From Runella sp. (GTDB taxonomy: Bacteria > Bacteroidota > Bacteroidia > Cytophagales > Spirosomataceae), in assembly GCF_027484545.1 (NCBI RefSeq), contig NZ_JAIXST010000249.1, positions 1 to 33,539 of the forward strand: DNA of 33,539 nt, given 5' to 3'. Under the pieces are notes generated by a model. That model did not search any database. It was given only the letters and a program-made list of their open reading frames with translations, and had not been told where the DNA came from. The translations under genes and the position numbers were made by a program. The number at the start of each line of letters is the position of its first letter. The stretch's first letter is position 1. Of the stretch, positions 17,711 to 25,269 are shown piece by piece.

Positions 17711-17755
17711 CAAAGGTGCACGTTGCTCAAATAAACAATTGTCAGCCAACCGACA
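17711..17755 (-). promoter_or_regulatory. Crp/Fnr-type operator plus TTTG promoter element for YHS-DoxX
   Basis: On the minus strand TGTCGGTTGGCTGACA (17755-17740) is followed after 25 bp by TTTG within GCACCTTTG (17714-17711). Operator sequence, spacing (36.5 bp centre to last G) and the 9-bp promoter element match the DM13 site, while the bases between them differ. One caution is that the YHS ATG at 17708 lies only 3 bp after TTTG, so the transcript would be leaderless or the real start would be a later codon. An ATG is available only by shortening the signal peptide. Confidence 0.68.
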
Positions 17756-17782
17756 AAACACATAAAATAGTTAAATTGTTTT

Positions 17783-18778
17783 TTATTGCCCAAACGCCCA
17801 AATCAAAAAATCAGGCATAATGGCCGACCACGTAGCTTGGTTATGATGACCGCCTTTGACTTCTACATAGCGAATATCTCGTCCCCATCGGAATCCTTTT
17901 TTTTCTAATTCAGCAATAAGATCAAGGGTATCTTCAATGGAATCAATCACTCCGTTGTTATTTCGGTCGTCTTTTTCGTCTTCTGTACTGGTTTGTAGCC
18001 AAAATTTAGGGAAGTAGTCAGTAGTGAGGAGTGAGGAGTGAGGATAAGGAGCCTTATCAGTAGACAGACGAACTAAGCGATGCATGATGCGGTCATTTTC
18101 GTCGTCGTAGTGATTTTCGTAGGCTCTCCGACGCCACCAAAACGAGCCCGAAAATACCCCGACTTTACCAAATAAGTCGGGATGATGCCAGACAATATCA
18201 AAAGCGGAAAGCCCGCCGAGTGAAAATCCACAGAATGCGGTATTTTTTGCGCCCGTCAGCACTCGAAAATTTCCCTGTATGTACGGCATGAGTTCATTCA
18301 AAACAAAAGTAGTGTAGGCACCCGCTTTAGCTCCCCGATGTGCATAATCCGCCTGGGCGGCTGTACCATATTCCTGAATCCGGTCACCGCAGTGGATAGC
18401 GACCAATACAAAGGGCTCTACTTGGGTAGTTCGGTACATTTTTTCAAGAACTTCGGTCATGTGTAATGGTTTCAAATCCTGCCCATCGTTCATGTAAAGC
18501 ACTTTAAACGAACGAGTTGACTGATGATAATCAGCAGGAAGGACTACCTCAAGTAGAACGTTTCGGTGTAACGCATTGGAATAATAAGAAGTCTCCTGTT
18601 TACTAACAGAATCAAAAGCGGTGTCAACGTGTTTCAATATGGTAAAGGCTTTGAGAGGGAACAAAAATACGAAGAAAGTAGGCAGAAGTATAAAGTGAAA
18701 AGCGGGAAGAAAAAAATAAAAAGCCGATTTTAAGCCTTTTTGCCCCTTTTGATTCCTACCTTTTAACTCCTTTTTCAT
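17783..18778 (-). CDS. Enterochelin-esterase-like alpha/beta hydrolase
   Basis: A 331-residue protein of the putative esterase (Fes/esterase D-like) group. Visible features are VLYMNDGQD (about 94-101), the nucleophile elbow GFSLGG with Ser186, SGSFWW after it, and a C-terminal GGHHNQATW carrying the catalytic His. A calcium-loop-like DRNNNGVIDSIED lies near residue 276. The N-terminal ~45 residues are basic then strongly hydrophobic (a signal or anchor), but that hydrophobic stretch is encoded by a heptamer repeat array (18671-18712), so the true start is uncertain. A second array (18014-18048) encodes the segment PYPHSSLLTTDY. It is the first gene of the minus-strand block and divergent from the FKBP gene. 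Confidence 0.85.
   Translation of the reverse strand: MKKELKGRNQKGQKGLKSAFYFFLPAFHFILLPTFFVFLFPLKAFTILKHVDTAFDSVSKQETSYYSNALHRNVLLEVVLPADYHQSTRSFKVLYMNDGQDLKPLHMTEVLEKMYRTTQVEPFVLVAIHCGDRIQEYGTAAQADYAHRGAKAGAYTTFVLNELMPYIQGNFRVLTGAKNTAFCGFSLGGLSAFDIVWHHPDLFGKVGVFSGSFWWRRRAYENHYDDENDRIMHRLVRLSTDKAPYPHSSLLTTDYFPKFWLQTSTEDEKDDRNNNGVIDSIEDTLDLIAELEKKGFRWGRDIRYVEVKGGHHNQATWSAIMPDFLIWAFGQ
18014..18048. repeat. Heptamer-period array inside the esterase coding region (copy d)
   Basis: Five 7-mers: GTAGTCA, GTAGTGA, GGAGTGA, GGAGTGA, GGATAAG. Three units equal 21 bp, so the reading frame is kept. It encodes about 12 residues (PYPHSSLLTTDY) on the minus strand. Confidence 0.8.
18671..18712. repeat. 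Heptamer-period array in the esterase N-terminal coding region (copy e)
   Basis: Six 7-mers with consensus NAAGNNN: GAAGAAA, GTAGGCA, GAAGTAT, AAAGTGA, AAAGCGG, GAAGAAA. The reverse complement reads CACTTTATACTTCT, close to the ACTTTACACTTT units of copies a and b. It encodes FLPAFHFILLPTFF of the hydrophobic N-terminal segment. Confidence 0.65.
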
Positions 18779-18871
18779 TTTCTTTCTTAATCCAAACTTT
18801 TTTCTGTCAATTTTACGTTTATTTACGAAAACTATTAAAAACTGATTTCAACCCCAAATTTTTTTAATTGC

Positions 18872-19639
18872 ATGAAGTATTCGATCGCGCTGACCTTTAC
18901 GGTATTGATTTCCACTATTGTTTCCTTTGCTCAGACCAAAAAAACTCCTGTTAAACCCGCTACTCCTGCCAAAACTGCCGCTCCCGCCAAAAAAGCAACT
19001 CCCTCTACCGGTTTGAAAATGGCCAACGAGTTGGATTCTGTAGCCTATAGCATCGGAATGAACATTGCTCAAAATCTCAAAGGCCAAGGCTTAGAAAAAA
19101 TAAATGTTGGTTTATTAACTAAAGCCATTCAAGACGTTCTAAAATCAACAAAAACCGATTTAGACGAAACACAAGCCCAAATGTTGTTGGGAAATTATTT
19201 CAACAGACTGCAAAGTCAACGTCAATCTGAAGAAGCTAAAAAGTTTGAAGGCAATAAATCAGCCGGAGAAAAGTTCTTAGAGGAGAATAAGAAGAAAACC
19301 GGCGTCGTTACCTTACCCAGTGGTTTGCAATACGAGATAATGAAAGCGGCAGAAGGCCCAAAACCTACCATCAATAACACCGTAAAAACCCATTACCACG
19401 GCACATTGATTGATGGAACGGTTTTTGATAGCTCAGTTAAAAGAGGTCAACCTGCAGAGTTTCCGGTCGGAGGTGTAATCCAAGGTTGGGTTGAAGCACT
19501 TCAACTCATGCCGGTAGGTTCAAAATGGAAATTGTATGTACCCTATAATTTAGCCTACGGAGAACGTGCCGCCGGCGCGGAAATCAAACCCTATTCCACA
19601 TTAATTTTTGAAGTAGAACTGTTAGAGATTGTGAAATGA
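18872..19639 (+). CDS. FKBP-type peptidyl-prolyl cis-trans isomerase, secreted
   Basis: A 255-residue protein with a Sec signal (1-20, SFAQ), then an Ala/Lys/Pro-rich linker (21-48). A helical FKBP_N dimerisation domain follows (about 50-130), and then the FKBP catalytic domain (about 145-255, HYHGTLIDGTVFDSSVKRG, VIQGWVEALQLMPVGSKW, YGERAAG). This is the architecture of periplasmic FkpA/Mip-type foldases. Its TGA stop overlaps the ATG of the downstream protease as ATGA (19636-19639), so folding and proteolytic quality-control functions are translationally coupled. Confidence 0.95.
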   Translation: MKYSIALTFTVLISTIVSFAQTKKTPVKPATPAKTAAPAKKATPSTGLKMANELDSVAYSIGMNIAQNLKGQGLEKINVGLLTKAIQDVLKSTKTDLDETQAQMLLGNYFNRLQSQRQSEEAKKFEGNKSAGEKFLEENKKKTGVVTLPSGLQYEIMKAAEGPKPTINNTVKTHYHGTLIDGTVFDSSVKRGQPAEFPVGGVIQGWVEALQLMPVGSKWKLYVPYNLAYGERAAGAEIKPYSTLIFEVELLEIVK

Positions 19640-21735
19640 CCATGAAAAGTTTTTTAATCGCCTTAGCTCCGGTGTTGCTGCTGAGTCTGCAACCCGACGA
19701 CTCGCGTTCGCGGGAGTTCGCACCGCGTCCTTTCCCACCATCCGAAGATGATCTCAAACCCACTCTGACGCAGGAGAAAGTTGAGGCGTATGTTACAAAA
19801 ATATTTTCGGGGTATCACTACCGTAAGTTCAACGTCAACGACTCATTATCGTCGAAGATGTATGACAACTACCTTAACGAAATAGACGGTGGGAAACTGT
19901 ACTTCTTAGCAAATGATGTACAGTACTTTGAGAAATACCGTAACCAACTCGACGAATCTCTCAATAACGGAGATTTGGGGGCAGCTTACGATATTTACAA
20001 CACGTTTCGCAAGCGTTATCGTGAGCGCAGTCAATTCATTGACAAACTGCTCACCAAGCCTTCTTTTGATTTTGCCGTTGATGAGTCGTTTAATATTGAT
20101 CGAAAAAAAGCCGTTTGGGCTAAAAGTAACGATGAATTGAACGAAATCTGGCGCAAACTTCTTAAAAACGAGGCACTTGAATTAAAGCTTTCGGGAAAAG
20201 CGGACTCCTCAGTAGTCACTTTGTTGAAAGACCGTTACAAAAACCGTGAACGTAATTTAGGGCGGTTCCGCAGCGAGCAGGTGTTTCAAATGTACATGAA
20301 TTCATTCTGCGAGGTACTTGACCCGCATACACGCTACTTTTCCCCTACTGATTCTGATCGTTTCAAACAAGATATGTACCAAGCCCTTGACGGTATTGGA
20401 GCGGTGTTGCGCGAAGACGGAAATTACATCAAAGTAGTGGAAGTCGTACCCGGCGGACCGGCATTCAAAGACAAACGTCTTAAAAAAGACGACCGAATTA
20501 TCGGTGTTGCGCAAGGTGACGAAGGCAAATACGAGGATATCGTAGGCTGGTACGTGGACGATGCTGTAAAGAAAATCAAAGGCCCGAAAGGAACCGTAGT
20601 TCGCTTACAGGTATTGGCGGCAGATGCACTTCCCAGCGATCCCCCAAAGGAAATTCGTATCCAACGGGAAAAGGTAAATTTGCAAACCTCCCGCGCCAAG
20701 AAAGAAATCGTGATCATCAATCAAAACAAACACGATTACAAAATCGGGGTTATCAATATTCCTTCTTTCTATCGTGATTTTGACGAAGCAAACAAACGTG
20801 GTAAAGATTTTAACAGTACTACCCGCGACGTACAAAAGTTAATTGACTCACTCAAAGCCGAAAACGTAGAAGGAATCGTGATTGACCTCCGTAACAATGG
20901 TGGCGGCTCGCTCACGGAAGCTATTTCTTTAACCGGTTTATTTATCTCAAAAGGCCCGGTAGTTCAGGTAAGAGAACAAACGGGAGATACCGAAGTACAA
21001 ACTGACCCCGACCCTACAGTAACGTATGACGGTCCGGTGGCAGTACTTATCAACCGTTTCAGTGCATCTGCTTCTGAAATTTTTGCGGCAGCGATTCAGG
21101 ACTACAAACGCGGTATTATTTTGGGAGAACAAACCTACGGAAAAGGCACTGTACAAACGATGGTTGATTTGAATCAGTGGATTAAAGACACGGATAAATT
21201 AGGTCAAATCAACATCACGGTAGCGAAATTTTACCGTATCAACGGTAGCAGCACGCAACGCAAAGGTGTTTCTCCGGATATCGAATACCCTTCTGCTTTC
21301 AGCGCTGAAGAATACGGTGAAAGCTCACAGCCAACTGCGCTTCCCTGGGACCAAATCGCCACAGCTCGTTACGATGTAACCAAAGCACTCAACGAAAAGC
21401 AAGTTTCAAAACTGAAGGAGAAATACCAACAACGTCTTAAATCTGAAACGGAGTTGAAAACTTTTGTGGAAGAATTAGACCTATACCGCAAAGCCCGCGA
21501 AAATACGACTGTATCTCTTCAGGAGACCAAGCGTAAAAAAGAACGCGAGGAAGCGGAGAAAAAACAGGCGGCTTTGAAAAAACTTGAAACAGGAGACGAA
21601 GGTGATGACGATGAAACTCCCGCCAAAGTGAGTGTGACTGAGAAAAAGAAAAAAGATATTTATCTGAACGAAACAAGTCGGATTCTGGCTGATTATATTG
21701 CCCTTATCAAAGCACCGTCGGTCGCTAAACGATAA
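19636..21735 (+). CDS. C-terminal (tail-specific) processing protease, S41 family, Prc-like
   Basis: A 699-residue protein, the length of E. coli Prc rather than the shorter CtpA forms. An N-terminal signal segment precedes a helical region (about 45-200). A PDZ domain covers about 250-335 (VVEVVPGGPAF, KKDDRIIGVAQGD), and the S41 core contains IDLRNNGGGSLTEA and RFSASASEIFAAAIQDY. The predicted catalytic dyad is Ser478 and Lys503 (GEQTYGKGTVQ), 25 residues apart as in Prc, with Gln507 four residues later. The C-terminus is Lys/Glu-rich (about 590-680), matching the Prc tail domain. It degrades or trims periplasmic proteins from exposed C-termini. Confidence 0.95.
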   Translation: MTMKSFLIALAPVLLLSLQPDDSRSREFAPRPFPPSEDDLKPTLTQEKVEAYVTKIFSGYHYRKFNVNDSLSSKMYDNYLNEIDGGKLYFLANDVQYFEKYRNQLDESLNNGDLGAAYDIYNTFRKRYRERSQFIDKLLTKPSFDFAVDESFNIDRKKAVWAKSNDELNEIWRKLLKNEALELKLSGKADSSVVTLLKDRYKNRERNLGRFRSEQVFQMYMNSFCEVLDPHTRYFSPTDSDRFKQDMYQALDGIGAVLREDGNYIKVVEVVPGGPAFKDKRLKKDDRIIGVAQGDEGKYEDIVGWYVDDAVKKIKGPKGTVVRLQVLAADALPSDPPKEIRIQREKVNLQTSRAKKEIVIINQNKHDYKIGVINIPSFYRDFDEANKRGKDFNSTTRDVQKLIDSLKAENVEGIVIDLRNNGGGSLTEAISLTGLFISKGPVVQVREQTGDTEVQTDPDPTVTYDGPVAVLINRFSASASEIFAAAIQDYKRGIILGEQTYGKGTVQTMVDLNQWIKDTDKLGQINITVAKFYRINGSSTQRKGVSPDIEYPSAFSAEEYGESSQPTALPWDQIATARYDVTKALNEKQVSKLKEKYQQRLKSETELKTFVEELDLYRKARENTTVSLQETKRKKEREEAEKKQAALKKLETGDEGDDDETPAKVSVTEKKKKDIYLNETSRILADYIALIKAPSVAKR

Positions 21736-21766
21736 ATAGGCTTATTTCTAACATAACCTAATTGCT

Positions 21767-21836
21767 CGTTGGACGTTGGATAGTGGACCTACAAGTCCTT
21801 ATTCAGCGTCCAACGTTTATTATCCATTCTTCCAAA
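21767..21836. repeat. Heptamer-period array with self-complementary ends (copy f)
   Basis: It starts with CGTTGGA, CGTTGGA, TAGTGGA and ends with TCCAACG, TTTATTA, TCCATTC, TTCCAAA. The first and later units are reverse complements: CGTTGGACG at 21767-21775 pairs with CGTCCAACG at 21807-21815, and GGAC/GTCC nests inside. The array can therefore fold into a hairpin between the protease and ferredoxin genes. Confidence 0.7.
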
Positions 21837-21842
21837 CTTATT

Positions 21843-22148
21843 ATGAAATACAAAAAACACGTTTTCATCTGTACGAATCAAAAAGAAGGCGGCAAAAAAT
21901 GCTGCGGAGCCGAACACGGAATGGCCTTGGTAGATGCCTTTAAAACTTCCCTCAAAGAAAAAAACTTACACGTTGATATTCGTGCCCAAAAAACGGGCTG
22001 TTTGGATGTCTGTGCCTTTGGTCCCGCGTTGGTTGTTTATCCCGAAGGTGTTTTTTATGGCAAAGTTGAGTTAGCCGATGTCGAAGAAATTATTGAAAGC
22101 CACTTGATTAACAACGTTCCGGTGGAACGTTTAAAGCTTAATTTTTAA
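21843..22148 (+). CDS. Thioredoxin-like [2Fe-2S] ferredoxin-domain protein
   Basis: A 101-residue protein when started at the ATG at 21843 (MKYKKHVFICTN). The open frame runs further upstream, but that part is heptamer-array sequence. Cluster ligands are Cys10 with Cys20/Cys21 (ICTNQKEGGKKCC) and Cys53 and Cys57 (GCLDVCAFGP), the C-x9-10-C ... C-x3-C spacing of the thioredoxin-fold [2Fe-2S] family related to NuoE and cyanobacterial/aquificid ferredoxins. The VVYPEGVFYG motif after the last Cys is typical. It probably shuttles electrons in the cytoplasm. The partner is unknown. It ends before a 22-bp perfect hairpin. Confidence 0.9.
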   Translation: MKYKKHVFICTNQKEGGKKCCGAEHGMALVDAFKTSLKEKNLHVDIRAQKTGCLDVCAFGPALVVYPEGVFYGKVELADVEEIIESHLINNVPVERLKLNF

Positions 22149-22162
22149 GTAAACGCATTTTT

Positions 22163-22219
22163 GAATGCCACTCTTGAAAGCAAATCCATTCAAAGGCTTT
22201 GCTTTCAAGAGTGGCATTC
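22163..22219 (+). terminator. Very long perfect hairpin, probable terminator of the ferredoxin gene
   Basis: A 22-bp perfect inverted repeat (22163-22184 and 22198-22219) surrounds a 13-nt loop and is followed by TTATTTTT. It starts 14 bp after the ferredoxin stop. The stem is longer than most intrinsic terminators need. Confidence 0.8.
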
Positions 22220-22227
22220 TTATTTTT

Positions 22228-22255
22228 ACTGACTTCTGACTCTTCCTTCCTATTT
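22228..22255. repeat. Short heptamer-period array (copy g, weak)
   Basis: ACTGACT, TCTGACT, CTTCCTT, CCTATTT directly before the ATG of the permease gene. Only the first two units match well, so it is listed with low confidence. Confidence 0.4.
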
Positions 22256-22258
22256 CTC

Positions 22259-23590
22259 ATGCTCGAACGCTACTTTTCTCTCTCCCAAAACGGCACATCC
22301 TTTCGTACCGAAACCATTGCGGGTATTTCTTCTTTTCTCGCTACGATGTACATTATTGTAGTCAACCCCGCTATTTTGAGTCAATCAGGAATGCCTTTTG
22401 GAGGGGTGTTGACAGCGACTATACTTCTTTCTTTTTTCTGTAGTTTGATGATGGGGCTGTATGCCAAAAACCCATTGCTTGTCGCTCCGGGAATGGGACT
22501 CAATGCTTTTTTTACTTTTACGGTGGTGAAAGGAATGGGTGTGGCCTGGCAAACGGCCTTGGGCGCGGTATTTTGGGCAGGAATTATCTTCCTTATTTTA
22601 TCCATTTTTAACATCCGCACGCACATCGTTAAGGCCATCCCAAAGCCACTTCGCTACGCTATATCGTCGGGAATTGGGCTTTTTATTACGCTGATTGGTC
22701 TTACCAATGCTAAGTTTATCGTCAGCAACCCTGTCACACTCGTAGGAATCGGCAACTTAAAAGACCCGATTCTATTGACTTTTTTAGTGGGATTCATTCT
22801 TACTGCTGTATTGGTCACCAAGCGAATAACGGGCGGAATTGTGATTGGAATTATCATTACGACACTTCTGGCTGTACCCATAGGCCGGTGGTGGGGAGAT
22901 GCATCAGCGGTTAATTTTGGTCAAAAAATCCTCGTCAACTGGAATGGCTTGTTAGCAGCCCCCGATTTTAGCTTGATTTTCCAACTTGACCTGATGGGCT
23001 CTTTGAGTTTATCGCTCTTGCCTGTCATTTTCGCCTTTACCTTCACGGATTTGTTTGATAGCCTCTCCACGTTTGTGGGAGTAGCCGAAGCGGCTGATTT
23101 GTACGATGCCAACGGAGACCCGCGCAACATCAAACAATCACTGCTGACAGACGCCGTAGCGACCGCTGCCGCAGGTCTGTTGGGAACAAGTCCGGGCACT
23201 GCCTATATCGAGTCTGCCGTAGGAATTGAGCAGGGCGGAAGAACAGGGCTAACCGCCGTAATAGCCGGCTTTCTTTTCCTGCCTTTTCTATTTTTATCAC
23301 CGTTGCTTTCTGTAGTGCCAAGCATCGCCACGGCACCCGCCTTAGTGATTGTAGGTGCTTTTATGATGAAACCCGTCACTAAAATTGACTGGTCTCGCAT
23401 GGATGAGGCCATTCCCTGCTTATTGGCTTTGGTCCTGATTCCGTTCAGCTATTCCATTACACAGGGAATTATCTTCGGTTTTCTGAGTTGGACTATCCTC
23501 AAAACGGTAACGGGGCAAAGCCGGGAAGTATCCCTCACCTTGTGGCTCATTGATATTTTCGCGTTGGCTTCGCTGATTTGGGGGCATTAA
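22259..23590 (+). CDS. NCS2-family purine (guanine/hypoxanthine) permease, AzgA-like
   Basis: A 443-residue protein when started at the ATG at 22259 (MLERYFSLSQNGTSFRTE). The open frame reaches 22199, but the terminator hairpin lies there. Family marks are ETIAGISSFLATMYIIVVNP (about 17-37), APGMGLNAFFTFTVV (substrate-site helix 3), FTFTDLFDSLSTFVG (helix 8) and GTSPGTAYIESAVGIEQGGRTG (helix 10; position about 326-347). These match the AzgA/GhxP-type proton-coupled purine transporters in the inner membrane. Around 12-14 membrane segments are expected. It is a single-gene unit converging on the restriction genes with a 5-bp gap. Confidence 0.94.
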   Translation: MLERYFSLSQNGTSFRTETIAGISSFLATMYIIVVNPAILSQSGMPFGGVLTATILLSFFCSLMMGLYAKNPLLVAPGMGLNAFFTFTVVKGMGVAWQTALGAVFWAGIIFLILSIFNIRTHIVKAIPKPLRYAISSGIGLFITLIGLTNAKFIVSNPVTLVGIGNLKDPILLTFLVGFILTAVLVTKRITGGIVIGIIITTLLAVPIGRWWGDASAVNFGQKILVNWNGLLAAPDFSLIFQLDLMGSLSLSLLPVIFAFTFTDLFDSLSTFVGVAEAADLYDANGDPRNIKQSLLTDAVATAAAGLLGTSPGTAYIESAVGIEQGGRTGLTAVIAGFLFLPFLFLSPLLSVVPSIATAPALVIVGAFMMKPVTKIDWSRMDEAIPCLLALVLIPFSYSITQGIIFGFLSWTILKTVTGQSREVSLTLWLIDIFALASLIWGH

Positions 23591-23595
23591 AAGAG

Positions 23596-25269
23596 TTATT
23601 GTAACTCCCAATCCTTGACTTCTGCCTCCATTGTTTCCAACCATTTCGGTCTTGTCTGTTCTTTGGGTAAAGCTACCAAAATAGCATCCGTAAATGAGGC
23701 AGGGCGATACATTCGGCCGTTGAGCAACCGAAAATGCTGCGTTACAAAATCTTCAAGTGATTGATTGGTAGGGGTAAGCTTTAAAAATACATACCGACTT
23801 TTTAAATGGTCGAGCAGCCGCTGCCTAAACTGCTGCTTGGTACTTTGCCGAAAACGTACGGTTTCCTGACGATTTTGGGTAACGTAGCTGGCCAATACGT
23901 ACAAAAAATTAATGTTATAGGCTTGTAATACCAGCGTATCGCGGTCAAAAAGGCGGTCCGCAAAATGCGTATTGGTCTGTAATGAATCAGGACGAGGCCG
24001 TAAATTGGCCTTGCTGAAGTCAAGCGAATCATTAACCAAGGCACTAATAAAAAAATTGGGAGTTACGTTATAGCCTTCCGTAAGCGGGTCGCGATAGTGC
24101 AACGGCTGGGCGAGTTTGCCTTCATTCAGCAGGTCTATATTGAGTTGAATGACGTTACGCGCATACGTAAACTGCTTATAAATAGACTCTTTACTCAAGG
24201 CGCTCGTGTCGCTGTAGTATTTGCTGTCGCCGATGTGATAAATACTGTCTTCGGGTGAAAGCAGAGAACTGTACTCGTAGATGTGATCTAAAATTTTACC
24301 GTCTTTATGTTCTTTCAATGCTTTGGGCAGCGGCTGAGCAGCGTCGGTCAGCAGGGCATCAACCATGTCTTCAAATACAATGTTAAAATCACGGACCAGT
24401 ACTACTTCACGCATTCCCTGATGGGTTTTGGCGTGCTCGGCACGGTCAAAATAGGCATAGAGCAACTGCCACAGTTGCCTTAATTTGTCGGTATAATAAT
24501 TGCCCCGGATTTGTTTTAATCGTCGTGTTCCCTGTCCTTCCAGCAGTTTTTGAAATTCGCGTTTCGGAAGCCGCTCATACAAAGGACTCAATTCGGCTTT
24601 TAATCCATAGGCTTCGTTTAAATGCTGGAGCAAACTGAAAAATAACACAAACAATTCTTCATCGGCATTGATCGCTTTGCGCTTATTGACGGTTTCGATA
24701 TAGACCGGTACGCCATTTTGCAGGACGGGCGTTTGTTTTTGCACCGTGCGATGCCAACTTACCTGATGCCGTTGGGAGGTATTATAACGTTTGACGAAGG
24801 TAAATAAAGCGGGATTGTCCCGTTGGAAGTGCAGCAGACTATTGATCACTTCCAATTCGGAAAGCTGCTTTTGGCCCTCAGGTTCTATAATTTGCTGCAA
24901 ATCAGCGCTGTCGGTGAGCAGACTGTCGGGATGGCGACGTTTAAAAATCTTGATGGCCTGATACAGCCAAACCGAAAATCGGAACAGAAAATCCGCTTTA
25001 CCATTCCGTTGAAACTCCTTTCGGGCTTGCTCTGTATCGGACAATTGCAGAGCAAAAAACTCCTGCGGGGTATAGATACCCCATACTTTGCCCTCCTTCA
25101 AAAACACTTTGGGCAGAATCAGTACCGAATGCGCTGCGGGGGCGTGGTAATAGTAACCTACGTAATCTATTTGTCCCAACCCTGCGCCGAGCGGGCGGTA
25201 ATAACGCTCTCCCAAAAAGGGTTGCAGCGATTCGATCTCGTACTTGGCAGATTCAAACAGCAGCAACAT
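23596..25269 (-). CDS. McrC-like restriction nuclease subunit (PD-(D/E)xK)
   Basis: A 557-residue protein of the McrC/LlaJI-type family. The N-terminal half is a helical/beta partner-binding region. The C-terminal nuclease has Glu300 in NIVFEDMVDALL and the Asp348-Ser-Lys350 core in YHIGDSKYY, followed by QFTYARNVIQLNIDLL, consistent with a PD-(D/E)xK fold. Together with the McrB-like AAA+ protein encoded just upstream (17-bp overlap) it should form a modification-dependent or sequence-specific restriction complex. No DNA methyltransferase is adjacent, which favours the methyl-dependent (type IV) alternative. The nuclease itself looks complete. Confidence 0.85.
   Translation of the reverse strand: MLLLFESAKYEIESLQPFLGERYYRPLGAGLGQIDYVGYYYHAPAAHSVLILPKVFLKEGKVWGIYTPQEFFALQLSDTEQARKEFQRNGKADFLFRFSVWLYQAIKIFKRRHPDSLLTDSADLQQIIEPEGQKQLSELEVINSLLHFQRDNPALFTFVKRYNTSQRHQVSWHRTVQKQTPVLQNGVPVYIETVNKRKAINADEELFVLFFSLLQHLNEAYGLKAELSPLYERLPKREFQKLLEGQGTRRLKQIRGNYYTDKLRQLWQLLYAYFDRAEHAKTHQGMREVVLVRDFNIVFEDMVDALLTDAAQPLPKALKEHKDGKILDHIYEYSSLLSPEDSIYHIGDSKYYSDTSALSKESIYKQFTYARNVIQLNIDLLNEGKLAQPLHYRDPLTEGYNVTPNFFISALVNDSLDFSKANLRPRPDSLQTNTHFADRLFDRDTLVLQAYNINFLYVLASYVTQNRQETVRFRQSTKQQFRQRLLDHLKSRYVFLKLTPTNQSLEDFVTQHFRLLNGRMYRPASFTDAILVALPKEQTRPKWLETMEAEVKDWELQ

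Noticed and set aside
18848-19087. A glycine/serine-rich 79-codon minus-strand frame
   Set aside because: It is the antisense shadow of the Ala/Lys/Pro linker of the FKBP gene.
21762-21842. A 27-residue N-terminal extension of the ferredoxin-domain protein
   Set aside because: This stretch is heptamer-array DNA with hairpin potential, and the family N-terminus begins at MKYKKHVFICTN.
22199-22258. A 20-residue upstream extension of the purine permease
   Set aside because: It would be encoded by the right arm of the terminator hairpin and lies before the family-typical start MLERYFSL.
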